Assembly (NCBI RefSeq): GCF_003952505.1
Contig: NZ_CP034450.1
Location: 2,790,001-2,854,000 of the forward strand
DNA from: Mesorhizobium sp. M4B.F.Ca.ET.058.02.1.1
GTDB lineage: Bacteria; Pseudomonadota; Alphaproteobacteria; Rhizobiales; Rhizobiaceae
DNA: 64,000 bases
Reading direction: 5' to 3'
This document shows positions 24,401-27,400 of the stretch, piece by piece. Each line of letters begins with the position of its first letter. The first letter of the stretch is position 1. The position numbers were made by a program, and so were the translations under genes. The notes below the pieces were generated by a model. The model ran no database searches and was not told the DNA's origin. It saw only the letters and a program-made list of their open reading frames with translations.

Positions 24401-27400
24401 TTCTTGGAGACCGCACCGGAGAGGGCGCGCGCCTGGAACGTGTTCTTCTGGCCGTTGGCGGTCGCGGCGCGGACCTCGATCGATCCCGCTGTCAGATCGG
24501 CGCCTGCGCCGATCATCGCGTTGTTGTCGAGGAGGACGATGTTGAGACCGACCGCGGCGGCGACGCCGGTATTGGAACTGGTGTTCGTAGAGGTCGCCGT
24601 GGCCAATGCCCGCGCGTCGGTCGTGCTGATCGCCTCGACCTTCATCGCACCAGTGCCGGAGATCGTCACGTTGCCGGCGATCTGCGCCTGGTTGTCTGCA
24701 TCGAGGAAATTGACGGCGATCGTTGCCGCCACGTTGGTGCCACCGGAGCCATTGCCGCCCTGCGTACCCTTGCCGGTCTGCGCATTGCTGTTGCCATCGG
24801 CCTGGCCAAGGCTGCTGCTGCCGCTCTGCGTCGGCGTCTTGGTGCCGCCGCTCTGGTTCTTGGCCATCTCGGTCTGGTTGGTCGTCTCCTGATCGGAGTT
24901 GGCACTATCCGTTGTGCCATCGGACTTCTTCGTGGATTGGCCCTTCGAACTCGCCTTGGACTCTGCCTTGGTGTCGAGTGTCGAGGTCGCGGTGATCGTC
25001 ACCGTGCCGACATTCTGGAAATTGCGGCCGAGGAATGCGTCGTTGGTGACTTCGCCGATGTTCAGCGCAATCGACGCGCCAACGCCAACGCTGCTGCCGG
25101 CAGCTTCGCCATCGGCAAGCGTGTGAACCGTCCCGGTGTGCGACGCTTGCGCGGCCAAATTGCCCGTCAGCGTGATCGCTGCGCCGCCGCCGGTGCCGAT
25201 GTGCGCATCCGTATCGTTGTCGACATAGGCGACAGCGATCGCGCCGCCGATACCGGTAGCGCCTTGCGCGCCGGCCTTGGCCGTCGTCGTCAGCGTGTCA
25301 TTGGATGTCGCGGTGACCGTGAAATTGCCCGTCGTCCCGCTAACCGTCTCGCCGTCCTCGACGCCAGCAAAAGTGCTGTTCAAGCCGATGCCGAGCGCGA
25401 TCGATGCGCCGACGCCGACGCTGCCCGAGCCGCTTCCGGCCCCCGAGGAGGTCGCCGTCGTCGTGGTTTCGGTCGTGTTGATCGCCGTGAGCAGGACATT
25501 GCCGCCGGTCAAGGTGACCGTCGCGGCGCCACCTGCCGGCTGATCGGCATGGTCGAGACCAATCACGCCTAGCGTGTCGGTATCGGCGAAGCTCAGCGCG
25601 AACGAGCCGGCCACGCCGATATCGCCACCGCTGGCACCGGAGGTCGACTCGGCGCCGAAACGATGCGTCACGTCACCACCGACGTTCTTCATCTTCGCTT
25701 CGGCTTTCACCCCGTCGGCGGTGATGATGCTGCCCGCCCCGATCGAGGCCTCGTTGCGCATCGTCGCGATATTGATCGCCACGGCGACACCGACAGCGGT
25801 GCCGCTGTCGCTCGTCTTTGCTGTGCCATCGGCTTCCGCCGTCGCGTCCATGTTGTTGGACGACTGCAAATTGAGTTCACCGACGCCGGCGCCCTCGCCG
25901 GCAATGACCGTGCGCCCGTCATTGATCGACGCCACCGCGACCGACGATGAGACGTTGAGAGCAAGTGCTGCCGCGACGCTGACATCGCCGCCGCCACTGC
26001 CGCCTGAACTGTTGGCCGACTTGCTGACGCTGTCGCCATCATTCGACTTGCTGTTGGCCAGATCGACTTCCTTGTCGCGTTGATCGTCGGCCTTGGTGTT
26101 GCCGTCTTCGTTTTCTTCGGCGCCAGCCGCGCTGGCGATCGATTCCGCCTTGCTGGAGCCGTCATTGGCGGCCGACAGGCTGATCGATCCGTTCGAACGA
26201 AGATTGCGGTTCGAGGTCGAGAACGCCCGGTTGTCCACGAAGGCAAGCGCAATCGCCGCGCCGATCGCCGTCGAGCCGATGGCATCCCCATCGGCCAGCG
26301 TCGTGCTCACGCCGTGATTGCTGGCGCTGGCCGTCAAATTGCCGGTGATGTCGAGTTCGCCGCCGGAACCGATGGACGACTCCGTGTTGTTGTCGATGAC
26401 GTCGATCGCAACCGCACCGCCGATACCGACATCGCCGCCTTCCGCACCCGCTTCCGCCGTGGTCGCAGCGGTATGGGCGCCGGTAGCGGTCATGGTGATA
26501 GCATCGCCGGCAACGATGGCCGCATTGTTGCGGATCGACGCCGAGGTGGAATTGTCGACGATGGTCAGGGCGACCGAACCACCGATGCCGAGTTCACCCG
26601 CGGCGCCGCTTGCGTCGTCAGGAACCGCATCGGTCTGGACGTTGGTGGTGGAGTTGGCGGTGAGCGACAGATCCGCGCCATTCAGATCGATCGAGGCGTT
26701 TGCCGCGACGTCGGCGGAAGCCTCGGTGATAACGATATTGATCGCCAGCGAACCGGCCACCTGCGTCTTGGAGCCGTCGCCGGCGCCAGAGGTCGCCTGG
26801 GCGACGAAGCTGTCGCCGGCCGCAATCGTGGCGCTCAATGACACCGCACTCGCCGACAGCGACGAGGTGCCGCCGAGATAGCTGCGCGTCGTGACGTCGG
26901 CGATGCTCAGCACAACCGCAACGCCGATGCCGGTCGCGCCGTTAGCGGAGGAGTTCGTGTTGGTGCCGTCTGCCGTCGCCGTCACCTTGTCCGTCGATTG
27001 CGCGGTCAGCGTGATCGCGCCACCGGACGTGAGGGTCGAAGCCTGAACGAAGGCTTCGGTCGTCGGCCGATAATCGGACACCGTCACTGCGCCGGCAAAG
27101 GTGATGTTGCCGCCGCTTGTCGTCGCCTTGTCGGACGTATTGCTGTCCTTGTTGGGGTCCTTCAGACGCTCCTCGGATTCGTTGTCACCGCCTGCACTTT
27201 GGTCCGATCCGCCTGCCGTCGACCTGGCAATCGTCGTGATGTTGCTCGTCAGCGTCGCGCCGAGCGCGATCGAATCCGGCGTATTGCCGGCATTTGCGCC
27301 AATCGTCGAGCCGCCGGAGACATTGGCGCGGGTTGTCGCATTGACTTCCGAAACCGCAACGCTGGCGCCCTTGCCGCCGCTACCGCCATCGGCCTCGGTG

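Noticed and set aside
4591..25572. Very long plus-strand open frames opposite the giant gene (up to 1,366 codons, e.g. 7480-11580, 16789-20082, 22714-25572)
   Set aside because: They are antisense shadows created by the high GC and repetitive codon pattern of the giant gene. Their products are Arg/Asp/His/Val-rich without domains, and none has its own ribosome site or family features.
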